A DNA stretch of 64,000 nt, taken from assembly GCA_003254905.1 (NCBI GenBank), contig QANU01094673.1, positions 432,558 to 496,557 on the forward strand, in the 5' to 3' direction. Made by a program: the position numbers and the translations under genes. This document shows, piece by piece, positions 46,401-58,400 of this stretch (its first letter is position 1; each line of letters starts with the position of its first letter). Under the pieces are notes generated by a model. That model was not told the origin of the DNA. It saw nothing but the letters and a program-made list of their open reading frames with translations, and did not search any database. The stretch comes from Nissolia schottii. Its lineage: Eukaryota; Streptophyta; Magnoliopsida; Fabales; Fabaceae.

Positions 46401-49400
46401 TTTACTAGGTGATCGGGAGATCTAGTCTTTCTTATCTAGGTTCTCGTGCTCCTTATCTTTACTTTCGTACGTAGTAGCGTATGTACATATTCCGTCTTGA
46501 GTGTTCTCTTGACGGTACTTATAGCATATACATACCTTCATATAGCTACATTCATGCATTCATTCACCACATACTCATTCATTATGTGTCTTAAGCATGG
46601 GGAAATTGGGGTTCTCTTACGCTTCTAGCTAACTAATGAGCCAGGATAGCGTTCTTCTTGTTACCTTTAATCCTTTTCATCTCGAGTCCTTCCACCCTTG
46701 TAACCTTGGCCTTTTGGTTACAACTTGCTTCTAACTCCCATATTAACGACGACCGGGCAGCGCTCTAACCTGGGTGGTTGCGAACTGCCAATGCAACTAG
46801 GGTCATTATCGCACGTCAATAGAGATAACCATCCACCTAGTGGGATGGCGAGGGGTGCTCCTCTCGAGCCAGTCTGAGCGTGGACTCGTCATTATCATAG
46901 TTAGGTGTGACGTCACCTTCATCATTTATCATTTATCATTTCTTTCTTTCATTCTTTCTTTTCATTTCTCATTATTGAGCAATCCACCTTGCGGGACTGG
47001 TGAGGGGCTTGTCCATAGACGTGCCAAGAGAGGGATTTCCTATCATATAACTACATACTGACTGTTAAGGCACATCAGGCCCTTTTGTCTGGAATCCTTC
47101 TTCAGATATCATGGTTCCCTAAGATTCAATTATGCTCTTTTTATAATATTAGGTGATGAACTCTAGTTATCTACGGTCGTCCTAAGTCGTAATGATGGCC
47201 GAGACCTCATGATGCATACTATTATATACAAAAAAAACATCATGCAGCAATGCTACCCATATAATAGCGATTACTGAATGTTACATAATAATCTCATTTA
47301 AACACACAAAATAACTATCATGTATAATTACTATAATTAACATCTGCTATGTGCTTACACAATTATACACACAAAATAACATTTAAACAAATAGTGTAAA
47401 GAATATAAGATTTGCACATGTTCAATTTGTATTATTAAAGACAGCAAATAATGCAAGAGAGAACTTCACATAAGTACACACATCAAATATGTATGCATAT
47501 TGTACAAATCCAGTACAAGTAAACGACTATCACATAGTTATAAAATTACTTTTAAAATAATAAAGAATGTAATGTATATACCAAATTACACACATGACAA
47601 TACTACTAAAATACCTATTCACTAACATACACTTACCACACGTAAGGTCATTAACATAAGCGTATACCATTAGTTATGCTTAAGACATTTACGAAATACA
47701 GTACTAAGGTCTTTCCACACAGTTTTAACCAGTACAATTATATTTTTCTAATATCAAAATTTCATAAAATCATCTTCACATCATTATCTCCATATTTTCC
47801 ACATAATATTTCCTAAGTCGGTTTCTCAAATAACAACACATAAAATAGTATAACAAAACCACATAGACAGTGGGCATAGGGTTACCCACCTTTCCAGGCG
47901 CGGTAGGAAGTTGTCAGAAACGACTCCCGGGAGCTTTAGGATGATCACACTATTTTTTCTGAATCCGGCAGCATAACCGTAGAGCACTCAAACGGAACAA
48001 AAATAAATTTAACAGTATGATTTATATGTATTGCGAGTGCTGGGGGATGGCTAGTTATAGTGAAACACCCTAGCTAACTGTTTACCCGTACGCAGTAAAC
48101 AATGCTCACTAGGGACCGTTATTAATTTCTGGAAAATACTGGTTTAGGAAAATAGGGACCGTTTTCAAAACTTTTCCATTATATGGATTACTGCACAAAA
48201 TAGGAGTTATATGTCAGAAAGAACAGTTATTACAAATGATAGAGCCATTGAGGCTTAACGATCAACAGTCTAGTAATAACAAAACATAAACTGTACATCC
48301 ATTTGGTCCATCACAAAGAGTCATATAGTTATTATTACAATAAGTAATATACAACTAACATGTTCAATACATACAATACATGTCCTCAAAATGCGAGGGC
48401 TAACTATAACCCTCCTCAGTCTGGCCCTAACAGAATATTGGCTCCTGCTGGCTCTGGCGTCCTTGTCCGGTCTTGACCGCCTCACAGCTCCTCGGCCGGT
48501 TCGGCCTCATCCTCGTAGTATGAGTCATCACATGTTCCTGAAGTCATAGGGCAGTGGGGGTGAGAACGGTAGGTTCTTAGTGGAGTTAACTTTAGCTCTT
48601 GGATCTCGCGTCATGTTAGGTCGGACTTCAGGCCGCTCAGAGATTTCTAAGTGTGCATACATACTAAACATCCTACTGATTATTATCTGGCCTAAAGTTC
48701 TGAACGGCTTTATCTATGTTACTAAGTGATAGGGGAACTACTCTTGCTTACTAAGTTCTCGTGCTTATTAACATTACGTATACCTACATTGCCGTCTCGA
48801 GCGTTCTCTTGACGGTAATTACAGAATATCAGATACGTACATTTCATATAGTCATGCATATCAGATTAAACATGGGTTTTGGAATATATGTTATCCCCAC
48901 CATAGTAATGCCCTCTTTCGACAGTACTATGACGGAATAACCTCGCACCCCCAGGTAGGCCCTCTTTCGACCTTCCTGCGGTGGGCTTCCACCTGCCGCG
49001 TGCCCTCTCTCGACCCCTTGGTAGTGGGCGGATATTGTACCCCCACCATAGCAGTGCCCTCTTTCGACAGTACTAGGAGTGGTAACCGCACACCTTCAGG
49101 TATGCCATATCGACACCACCTGTGGCGGGCTTCCACCTTCAGTATGCCCCTCTGACCTACTGAAGTAAAATCGTTTGGCTCTCATGATCAAGGCCTGTAC
49201 ATGTTTTATCATAATTTTTCAGCATTTCTTTTCATACAGCATTTCATCATCTTTTCCTTTCTGTACCTGCAGCATGACATGACTTGTTCGCTATGGTTCA
49301 ATTCATAATCTTTACTTATTGCAGAATTACTTCTAGTCCTCTTAACATTATCTTCTTATCATGATGCATGGAATGCTAACAGATTATTTCACATACTACA

Positions 49401-52400
49401 CATACTGCATTTACATCAGTTACCAATTACAGTCACATCATTGATTGTTAGACTATGTGCTTCAAAACAGCTTCCATAAGACTTTCAGGTCTCAGACCGC
49501 TCAGCGGTACCTTGGGTTCGCTCAGGGGTCTGGGCCCAATCGCTCAACGGTTCACTGGTATCGCTCAGCGGTACCAAAGGCCGCTCAGCGGTCACTAGCG
49601 AATCTGAAAACAGAATTCTTTATTTTCTTTCCTTTTTCTTCCCTTTTGCTCATGGTTGCTCCTTGAGTTTTTACACATATTCTAACCATCAAAATCCTAT
49701 CTAGTCCAGGTCACAGCACCCTTCAAAATCATCTCCCTATCCTAACCAAAGTTCTAAACTACCTAAGCATGCATACAAACATTGAGACATACACACACAT
49801 AAACACATACATCCACCAAAGAGGTAAGCAAACTAGAGTTACCCACCTTTGGGGGAGCTGTTCGGTGATGGGAAAGGCGTGGGGGGTAGTCCTCTAAGCC
49901 TTGAGCACGCTCTGAGCTTTCGGTAGAGTCTCTGCAGGGTAACCGCGGCGCACACGGCAGAGTTTCCTCTAGTTCCAGAGAGAATTTCTCTCTTTAAATT
50001 TCTGCATATGGGGTGGCTATTTATAGCCAAAATCCTACCCCTGAAAATTACCTTTTTACCCCTATGCATATTTACAATTTTGCCATTTTTTATTTTCTTT
50101 TATAATTAATTAAAAAGATATTCCTAATGTCACATCAATAAATAGTATTTGAATTTTTTATTATTTTCCTTGCCATCTGAATTAATCACGTGGGCTGCCC
50201 ATATTTTTGCTTTCTCCCGGTTCCGTTTCGCTCTTGTTTTATCGCTCGCAGTGCTGGTGTGTCGCGCACGGTCGTCCGAAACATATTCTGCTTATACCGT
50301 CGCGATCCTCTAATTTCCTCCTACATGGGAATATTATTGCTTTAAGGCATTTGTGAATTTTTCTCCGGAGGATTATTTTTCACAGATACCTTTGACCCGT
50401 TATCTCCTGCCGGTGTCCGTACAGGACCGTTCTGCTGGCGCTTCCACAATCGCCCGTTCTCGCCCATTTTTCCTAATGAGGTTTTGGGCTACTCTAAGGT
50501 ACCTTAAAATGTTTCCCTCCATAAGGTATGATTTCCAGAGACTTGAGGCCCTCTGCTCAGTTCTACTGGCTATACGGGGCCAAACGGGACCGTTCTAGTG
50601 TTTGCGAAATTGTCTGAAACGGAACCGATTTCCGTTTTACCGACACTTTAGGTTTTTCATCCATCTCTAGGGGTCGAGAAGAATCATTTGAGTGTCAGCA
50701 GAATTTGGAAATACCCCACATAATAATTTCTACTGACCTCAAGAGATTAATTCCTACAAAGGGCTCTACGAGCAGTTATCCGGGGGAACTTTCACTATGG
50801 GATACACTTGTAATGTTTTTCTCTGTTCTAAATTCATTTATACCTTATTTTATTTATTTTTATGAACATTTTACTAAGGGGAAAAAATCGGAATGTTACA
50901 TATAGCGGGTTCGAGGCAGTGGCTGGGTTCGAGGCATTGCTTGATAGTTTAGGATTTTATTATTATTATATTACTATATTATATTATATTATATTATATT
51001 ATATTATATTATATTATATTATATTATATTATATTATATTATATTATATTATTTTGTATTCTTATTATATAATATAATATGTATCTACATACAATGCTTA
51101 TCCTGCAGCAAAGCAAGGATAACGTTTCCTCCGATTGATATCGTGGCATCAAATAACCATGTGACAATTTCGATTATGTTTGATCGCGTTTGGTCGTTAA
51201 TTGTTTACGAGTAGATTTCTTAAAAATATTCCGGACATACCGTTGTGACCTACTAATTTTTCTTATTAATAATTTTATTTTTGTCGAGGCATTCTCGAAT
51301 TTATTTTCATATTAGTGTCTTTTATAGACTCCTTTGAGTCAAAAATAAATTTCAGTAATGACCGAAATCACCCCAAACTCGTGAAAGGCTTGTGGGATCG
51401 CGAAATCTTTATTTTGACTGGCATTTTAGGATTAAAACTTAATAATTTAATTTTTCAGTCTTAATAATTGACTCGCATTCATTTATTATGCGAAATTTTT
51501 GTAAGGGGAAAAATCCGGGATGTTACACATGACACTCTTGTAGAAAACCTCAGCAAAAAAGAAGAAAAAAGCCTTGACTTTAGCACAAAATATAACTCTT
51601 TGTAACAATATGGGACTAATAAACTCAATTCGGTAGTCTTTCTTTCTTATTTCAGCTGAAAGCTCAAAATAACCACTAAATTCAGCAATGAAACAATGTT
51701 GAAAGCAAGAAACTAAAACAGAGTGTGAAGAAATTAATAACAGAATGATGGATCCTTGAGCACCGAGCCTATGCTTGATCACCAACGGCAACCGCCTCCC
51801 CAATGAGCGCACCTGAGGGGGATGAAGGGCGGCTGGTCGTGGTTGGCTCTCTGCCGCTGGAAGCTCCGCGGTTCTCACTTGCAAAACAGAGAAGGTCACA
51901 GAGCTGAAAGAGATGAGTAGAGAGAATTTATAGAGAGAAGATTGCTCACAATACTCATATCCTTCTCGGTGATGAATCCTCTCAGCTTTATGCTTGCTTG
52001 CCTTGCTCTCTTGCCTCTACGCGACTCCACTTTTTGCGGTCTAGCAGCCACGTGGCCACGATCCTTAATGGATTCGTTGTGCTGAGCTGCTTGCTGTTGT
52101 GGATTGTTACTGATTTTGGCCCCATTTCCTTCTTTACCCTCTATTCTTTGGCTATTCCCCATTGTACCCTTGCTAGCCGTTACACAGCCTTCCCCTTTAA
52201 AACCAACCTTGTCCTCAAGGTTGAAATTAGGAAAATTTGCTCTCATTGTATCGACATTCTCCTAGCTTGCTTCTGCTTCGGGGCTTCCTTGCCACTTGAC
52301 TAGCACCTAGTTTGTCATCCTGCTGTCTTGTAAATCTTTCTCTGTTGTATAATCTCCTGCGGTTGAATAATGAGATTGGTCTCTAATGTTTGCAATGGTA

Positions 52401-55400
52401 GTGGTAGTTATGGTGGTATGTATGGGCCTTGGAATTTCTTCAACTGAGAGACATGGAACACATTGGGGATTCTTGCTGCAGCGAGTAGCTCAACCTGGTA
52501 AGCTACATTCCCTATCTTAGCAATTATTTTGAATGGCCCAAAGAATCGCATGCTCAATTTCTGGTTTTTTCTTAAGGCCACTGATTGATTGCCGATACGA
52601 CTGCAATTTCACTAGGACCAAGTCCCCTACTTCCATTTGGACATCCCTTCTTTTTCTATCCGCCTTGCTTTCCATATATTCCTGTGCTTTGCTCAGATTA
52701 GTCTTTAGCTGCTTCAATAGCTTATCCCTCTCCCTCAACATGTCTTGTAGTTCCATAGGATCTATTTGTTGTACTTCATAATTGATTAATTTGGGTGGTT
52801 CTCTTCCATAAAGTTCTTGGAATGGAGTCATGGCGATGCTGCTATGCAAACTGGTATTATACCAGTACTCAGCCCACGACAACAACTTGAACCATTTGCT
52901 TGGTTGATCAAATGTATAGCACCTTAAGTACATCTCCAATAGCTTGTTCAAATTCTCTGTTTACCTATCTGTTTGTGGGTGGTAAGCTGAACTTTTACTG
53001 AGTGTTGTGCCTTACAATTGGAATAATTTCTGCCAAAACTTGCTTAGGAATACTTTGTCGCTATCTGAAACAATAGAATTAGGCATACCATGTCATTTCA
53101 CAATGGCCAAATTTCGTCAATCTATCTATCACTACTAGAATTACATTGTAGCCATGAAAGTTAGGGAGTCCTGTGATGAAATCCATTGAAATGTCATCCC
53201 AAACCTGGTTGGAATAGGCAAGGGTTGTAATAGACATGCAGGTAAGGTGGTGGCAGATTTTGCTTGTTGGCATATAGGGCATTGCAATACATATTGGTTG
53301 ATCTCCTTGTGCATGACATTCCAATAGAATTGAGAGGCAATCCTTACTGTTGTTCTGGCAATTCCAGAATGGCATCCTTGAATAGAATCATGAAATTCTT
53401 TTAAGAGTTCAGTCTTTAGTTTGGCATTTTTTTTGCAATTACTATCCTGCTGTTGTAGAATAATATGTCCTGCTATAGTGAAAAGGGTCTTTGCCTCCCC
53501 TGCCCTGCCCTACCCTAACCTGTTGACAGATTTGCCTTGTTTCCTCATCCTGGTCCAATGCTGCTTTCACTTCCTGTAGCCAGCTGTTTGTAGGAGTTGT
53601 CCATGCCATGTAGAAGGATCTTGATAGTGCATCTGCTGGGATATTTTCTTTATCTGGCTTGTATTGGATTGTAAAATCAAAACCAAATAGTTTATGTAAC
53701 CATGCTTGCTGTTATAGAGCGTATAGATTCTATTCTAGAATTGACTTCAAACTCTTGTGGTCAGTCTTTAGAATGAATTGGTGGCCAAGTAAGTAGTGTC
53801 AAAATTTGGCTAAAGCCTCAGTTATAGCATATAACTCCCTCACATATGCTGACTTCTTTTGCATTGATGGACAAAGCTTCTTTGAGATGTAAGCTATAAG
53901 TTGGTTTTCTTGGCCTAGGATAGCTCCTATTCCACTTCCTGAAGCATCAGTCTCTAGAGTAAATTTCTTGGTGAAATTAGGCAATGCTAACAAGGGTGTT
54001 GTGATTAAAGCCTGTTTCAATTGCTGAAATGCTTATTCAGTCTTTTCATTCCAACTAAAAGTATCTTTCTTCAAAAGGTCAATTAAAGCTGTAGCTATAG
54101 TGGCATATCCCTTCATAAACCTTCTATAATACCATGACAACCCAAGAAAGCCTCTTAATTGTTTCAAATTCTGTGGTTGAGGCCATTGCATCATAGCCTC
54201 TATTTTAGCCTTGTCCATTACCACTCCTCTTTTTTATATGACATGCCCCAAATATTCAATCTCTTGTTTGCCAAAATCACATTTAGATAGCTTGGAAAAT
54301 AATTTCTCCTTCACTAATAGCTGTAAGACTAATTCCACATGTGCTAAGTGTTGGTGCCAAGTATAGCTATATATTAGGATGTCATCAAAAAATACCAAGA
54401 CAAACTTCCTCAATACTTGTTGGAATATTTCATTCATCAGCCATTGGAATGCAGCAGGTGTATTCGACATGCCAAATGGCATTACTAGCCATCTTAATGT
54501 TGTCTTATGGGTGTCCTCATGATGAAACCTAATATGATGATAGCCAACCCTCAAATCTAGTTTAGAAAGGAAGGTGGCACCATGTAGTTCATCAATTAAC
54601 TCATCCACAGTTGGTATAGGAAAACTATCCTTGATTGTTATAGCATTAAGTGCCCTATAATCAGTGAAAAATCTCCATGTGCCATCCTTTTTTCTTACCA
54701 ATATCACAGGTGAAGAGAAATGACTCTTACTTGGTTTTATGATGCCTTCTGTTAGCATTTGTTTAACCATTTCTTCAATTTGTTGCTTCCGGCTATGGGG
54801 ATATCTGTAAGGCCTGACTTTGACAGGGTAAGATCCTTCTTGTAATGTAATCTTGTGGTCATGACATCTAGGAGGTGGTAATCCTTGAGGAATACTGAAA
54901 ACCTGCTTGTTGGCCTGCAAGATGAGTGCCATTTCAGGTTCCAAAATTTTCTGGTAATTCCAACCATTCATCCTTTTCATCAGTAGCTTCTTGTATCTGA
55001 ACTGTGAACATTTCTGCTATTGCATCAACCAGTTGTAGTCTTCTGATGTGCTGCAACTGTGCTTGTTGAGGTTAATTGATGCTTTCTCCTTTTATCTCCA
55101 TTTTGTTTCCTTCCAACACAAACTGCAGTCTGGGAATGTCATAATTGTAACTACAGATAGCAACCTAAGAGGGGGTGAATTAGGTTTCACTTGATTTTTC
55201 TTGATTTTGGTTCTTTGTGAAAGAGAATGGTTTCAAACCCTAATTCTGAAACTTGAACCCAATAAACAGCAATAATCAAATTGGTTAAGATTGATAATGT
55301 AGCGGAAAGATAAATTGCTGTAAGTAAAGAGTGTAGGGATAGACAAAATCAAACCGAGAAATTTATCCTGGTTCACCTTCAACCACCGAAGGCTACGCCC

Positions 55401-58400
55401 AGTCCCCTGTTCTGATTCAGGGATTTTTCTACTATGTAATCTTGTGTTGTGTACAACCTCACAACCGAGGCACTTACACCAACAACTTCAAGAGAACAAA
55501 CTCGTTCCCCTGGTTACACAATGCCCTCACCAAACACTACGGTGATAATCAGAATTTCCTCACTGAACACTACGGTGATTAACAACCCACACTGAACACT
55601 ACGGTGCCACAATTGATTCACAATTGTTGAAGAAGTAATACAATGGCTTTGCCAATCCTAAATTCAGGGTTGGAAGTTTTCCTGAATAGAAAGCACAAAT
55701 TATATAACAGTTAAGGCTCAAAGGCTTTCTGAGTTTTGGATTGACAATAAACTTGAAAATTGATCAGAACTTTGTAATTGATGATAAAATAATGGAGTTC
55801 TGGATTGGAGTAGTGGTTTGCACAAGTTCCATCCTTATACAGGCATAGGTGCCTGTTCATGAACCATTGCATGGCTTACAGATGCCAAACAACGCACTGT
55901 TTCATGAAAAAACACACCAGTTCGTGCATATAATCAATTACCCAAGTGTAGTAATCGATTACACCCATAACCGTTGCCAACTTTCAAATTTTGTCAGGTG
56001 GTAATCGATTACCACGAGTGTGTAATCGATTACACACACAACAAATGCCAATTTTAAAAATTTATAAGGTGGTAATCGATTAACTCGAGTTAGTAATCGA
56101 TTACTCACATAGAAAATGACTTATTTTCAAATTTCTAGAGTTGGTAATGGATTCTAACAAGTGGGTAATCGATTACTCATGCAAAAAATGTTGTCTAAGT
56201 GTTGCAAACCCTAGAGAAGTATTGCTAAATGTTTTAAGGTTTTAGAAAACATGTTAGACTTGTTAGAATGTAAGCCTTATGAGCCATTAACCATGATATC
56301 AACAACAAGTACTAACTATTTGACTCTAAGGTAAAAACACTTGAACCTTTAATATGTTGAACAGTTGATCTTTGCGGTTCTTCGGTTGTGTCTTTGCCTT
56401 TTTCTTGCTTTTTGTTGATGTGTGTTGTCGTCATTAAAACCTAGCCATCAAGGTCAGAGAAAGAATCTTCTTCACAATAATTGACTACATGATCTCCCAA
56501 TTTGGTCAACCAAGAAGTTCCAATGACTAGTTCAGTCTCTCCATTCTCCTCTGACTGTAGGATCATCAAGTGCCTATTGCGACACTTATGGCTGAAAGAA
56601 TACTTCTCATCACATGTAAAACACAATCCCTTTTCCCTTCTAACTGAATCTCTGTTGGTCCCATTTTTTTAATGAATGGGTCGTGTGCTTTGGTTTTGTC
56701 TTGGTTGTTGTCCGGAGTTGGTAACAATGGTGGTAAGTTAGCCCTTAGTGTGGCCTTTGGTGGTTTCCCATATTGTGGTTGCCAAGCATGGGTTCTGTTT
56801 TGATAATTTTGATGTCTCGGTCCTGGACTATACCTTTCTTCATACAATCTTGCTAATGCTACTGCTCTAAGAAGTTGTCTGGGCATTGAGCTATTACATC
56901 CCTCTTGATGTCGTCTCTTAACCCATTTATAAAATAATCAAGCATTGCATCCGGGCTGATGCCATATACTCGGTTAGCCATAGACATGAATGTGGTGTAG
57001 TAGGCATTTACAGTTGTTTTCTGAGTGAGTTTGAAGAGATTACCTCTTTTGCCTTCAAAGGGGGATGAACCAAATTCAATTTCCATTGCCCTGGTTAACT
57101 CCTGCCATGAATGGAATGGGTATGATTTTTGCATCATTTGAAACCAAGGGATGGCATCCTTTTCCATATGAACTGAACCTATTGTAACTTGATCTACATC
57201 TTTGGTTTGGTAGTAATCGAAGAATTGATTGGCGTTAAAGATCCAATCTAAAACCCTTGAGCCATCAAAACGAGGGAATTCGAGCTTGACATTGCGCACA
57301 AAGAACGATTGTCTATGTTGGCTTGTGAAATCATACTGAGCTGAGTTCTTCCCACCTTGGTTATCGGAATTGGCAGAGTGATTGAGATAGGTTTGGAAAG
57401 TCGTCTCAAGCATCATTATTTGTGCATCTTGTTGCTCTCTTGCTTTTGCAGCTTCCTCCAACATCTCCATAATTCTCTTCGTGTCTGTCTTTTCCGCGGC
57501 CGTGGTGGGTGATGAAAGCACCAAATAATGTAACGATATGGGACTAATAAACTCAATTCAGTAGTCTTTCTCTCTTAGTTCAGCTGGAAGCTCAAAATAA
57601 CCACTAAATTCAGCAATGAAACAGTGCTGAAAACAAGAAACTGAAACAAAGTCTGAAGAAATTAATAACAGAATGATGGATCCTTGAGCACAGAGCCTAC
57701 GCTCAATCACCGACGGCAGCCGCCTCCCTAACGAGCGCACCCGAGGGGGATAAGGACGACTGGTCGTGGTTGCACCCTCCGCTGCTGGAAGCTCCGCGGT
57801 TCTCACCTGCGAAACGGAGAAGGTCACAGAGCTGAAAGAGATGAGTAGAGAGAATTTACAGAGAGAAGATTGCTCACAATACTCATATCCTTCTCGTTGA
57901 TGAATCCTCTCAGCTTTATGCTTGGTTGCCTTGCTCTCTTGCCTCTGCGCGACTCCACTTCTTGCGGTCTAGCAGCCACGTGGCCACGATCCTTAACAGA
58001 TTCGTTGTGCTGAACTGCTTGCTGTTGTGGATTGTTACTGATTTTGGCCCCATTTCCTTCTTTACCCTCTATTCTTTGGCTATTCCCCATTGTACCCTTG
58101 CTAGCCGTTACACACGCTTGTTTAACTTTTTCGGTCAAAATTCTTAGATATTTTTAAAGTAAGAAAATTGTTATTTCATTTATAATTCGACATCATTGTT
58201 CTTAACTTTCATTACATTATGTTGTGTTTTAAGTGTGAATATTAAAGTTTTACGTTAATAAAATTTAAATTAAGTGTAGATTATATATTTAGAAAGACTA
58301 TTAATTCCATAACATTAGAGTTTTAAGTCAAGATGTAACATTTAACCCGCTACGTTTCTCAAACCTTTAACAATTTATTTAAATTCCTTGGATTTGGGCT

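Larger units (their letters stand above)
45751..51527 (-). mobile_element. Tandem LTR-LTR block inserted in intron 1 of gene B
   Basis: 5777 bp, starting TGTAACACCC and ending GGGATGTTACA on the + strand, with 5-bp duplication CATGA (45746-45750 and 51528-51532). Gene A has the empty site (TTTACATGACACTC near 21160). It contains two divergent copies of the long gypsy LTR also seen at 29268-33003, both in minus orientation, and no pol. Confidence 0.8.
48061..51527 (-). repeat. LTR copy a (full length, about 3.47 kb)
   Basis: On the minus strand it starts TGTAACATCCCGG (51527) and ends GGGTGTTTCA (48061). It shares the block around 50220-50380 with 29440-29640 (reverse orientation). It carries the micro-ORF at 48482-48547, a run of CTCTTTCGAC text (48910-49130), a CGCTCAGCGGT array (49498-49592) and an ATATT microsatellite. 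Confidence 0.7.
52517..57524 (-). pseudogene. Gypsy gag-pol, broken
   Basis: Gag begins at 57524 ([12 protein letters not shown]), with [14 protein letters not shown], and runs to 56859. A frameshifted continuation reaches 56566, and the zinc knuckle ([14 protein letters not shown]) is at 56624-56583. Protease ([16 protein letters not shown]) is split by the insertion at 55148-56477. RT is 54980-54234 with [10 protein letters not shown]. RNase H starts at 54020 ([15 protein letters not shown]). Integrase pieces lie at 53375-53079 ([21 protein letters not shown]) and 52951-52517 ([15 protein letters not shown]). Several frameshifts and stops make it inactive. Confidence 0.88.
51601..58114 (-). 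mobile_element. Ty3/gypsy retrotransposon in intron 1 of gene B
   Basis: 6514 bp with 586-bp LTRs at both ends. The flanking target site is CGCTT on the right (58115-58119) and CTCTT on the left (51596-51600), one mutation apart. Gene A has the single empty site (TACTCGCTTGTTTAAC near 21233). Internal order on the minus strand is gag, zinc knuckle, protease, RT, RNase H, integrase. A 1.33-kb element is inserted in the protease region. Confidence 0.92.

Noticed and set aside
51896..52246. 116-codon ORF in the gypsy LTR
   Set aside because: It recurs at 57824-58138 only because both are LTRs of one element; no domain is recognised.
55931..56175. CRISPR-like array
   Set aside because: Regular short repeats, but palindromic decamers in plant nuclear DNA within a transposon; no cas genes, and the 71-bp units are themselves repeated.
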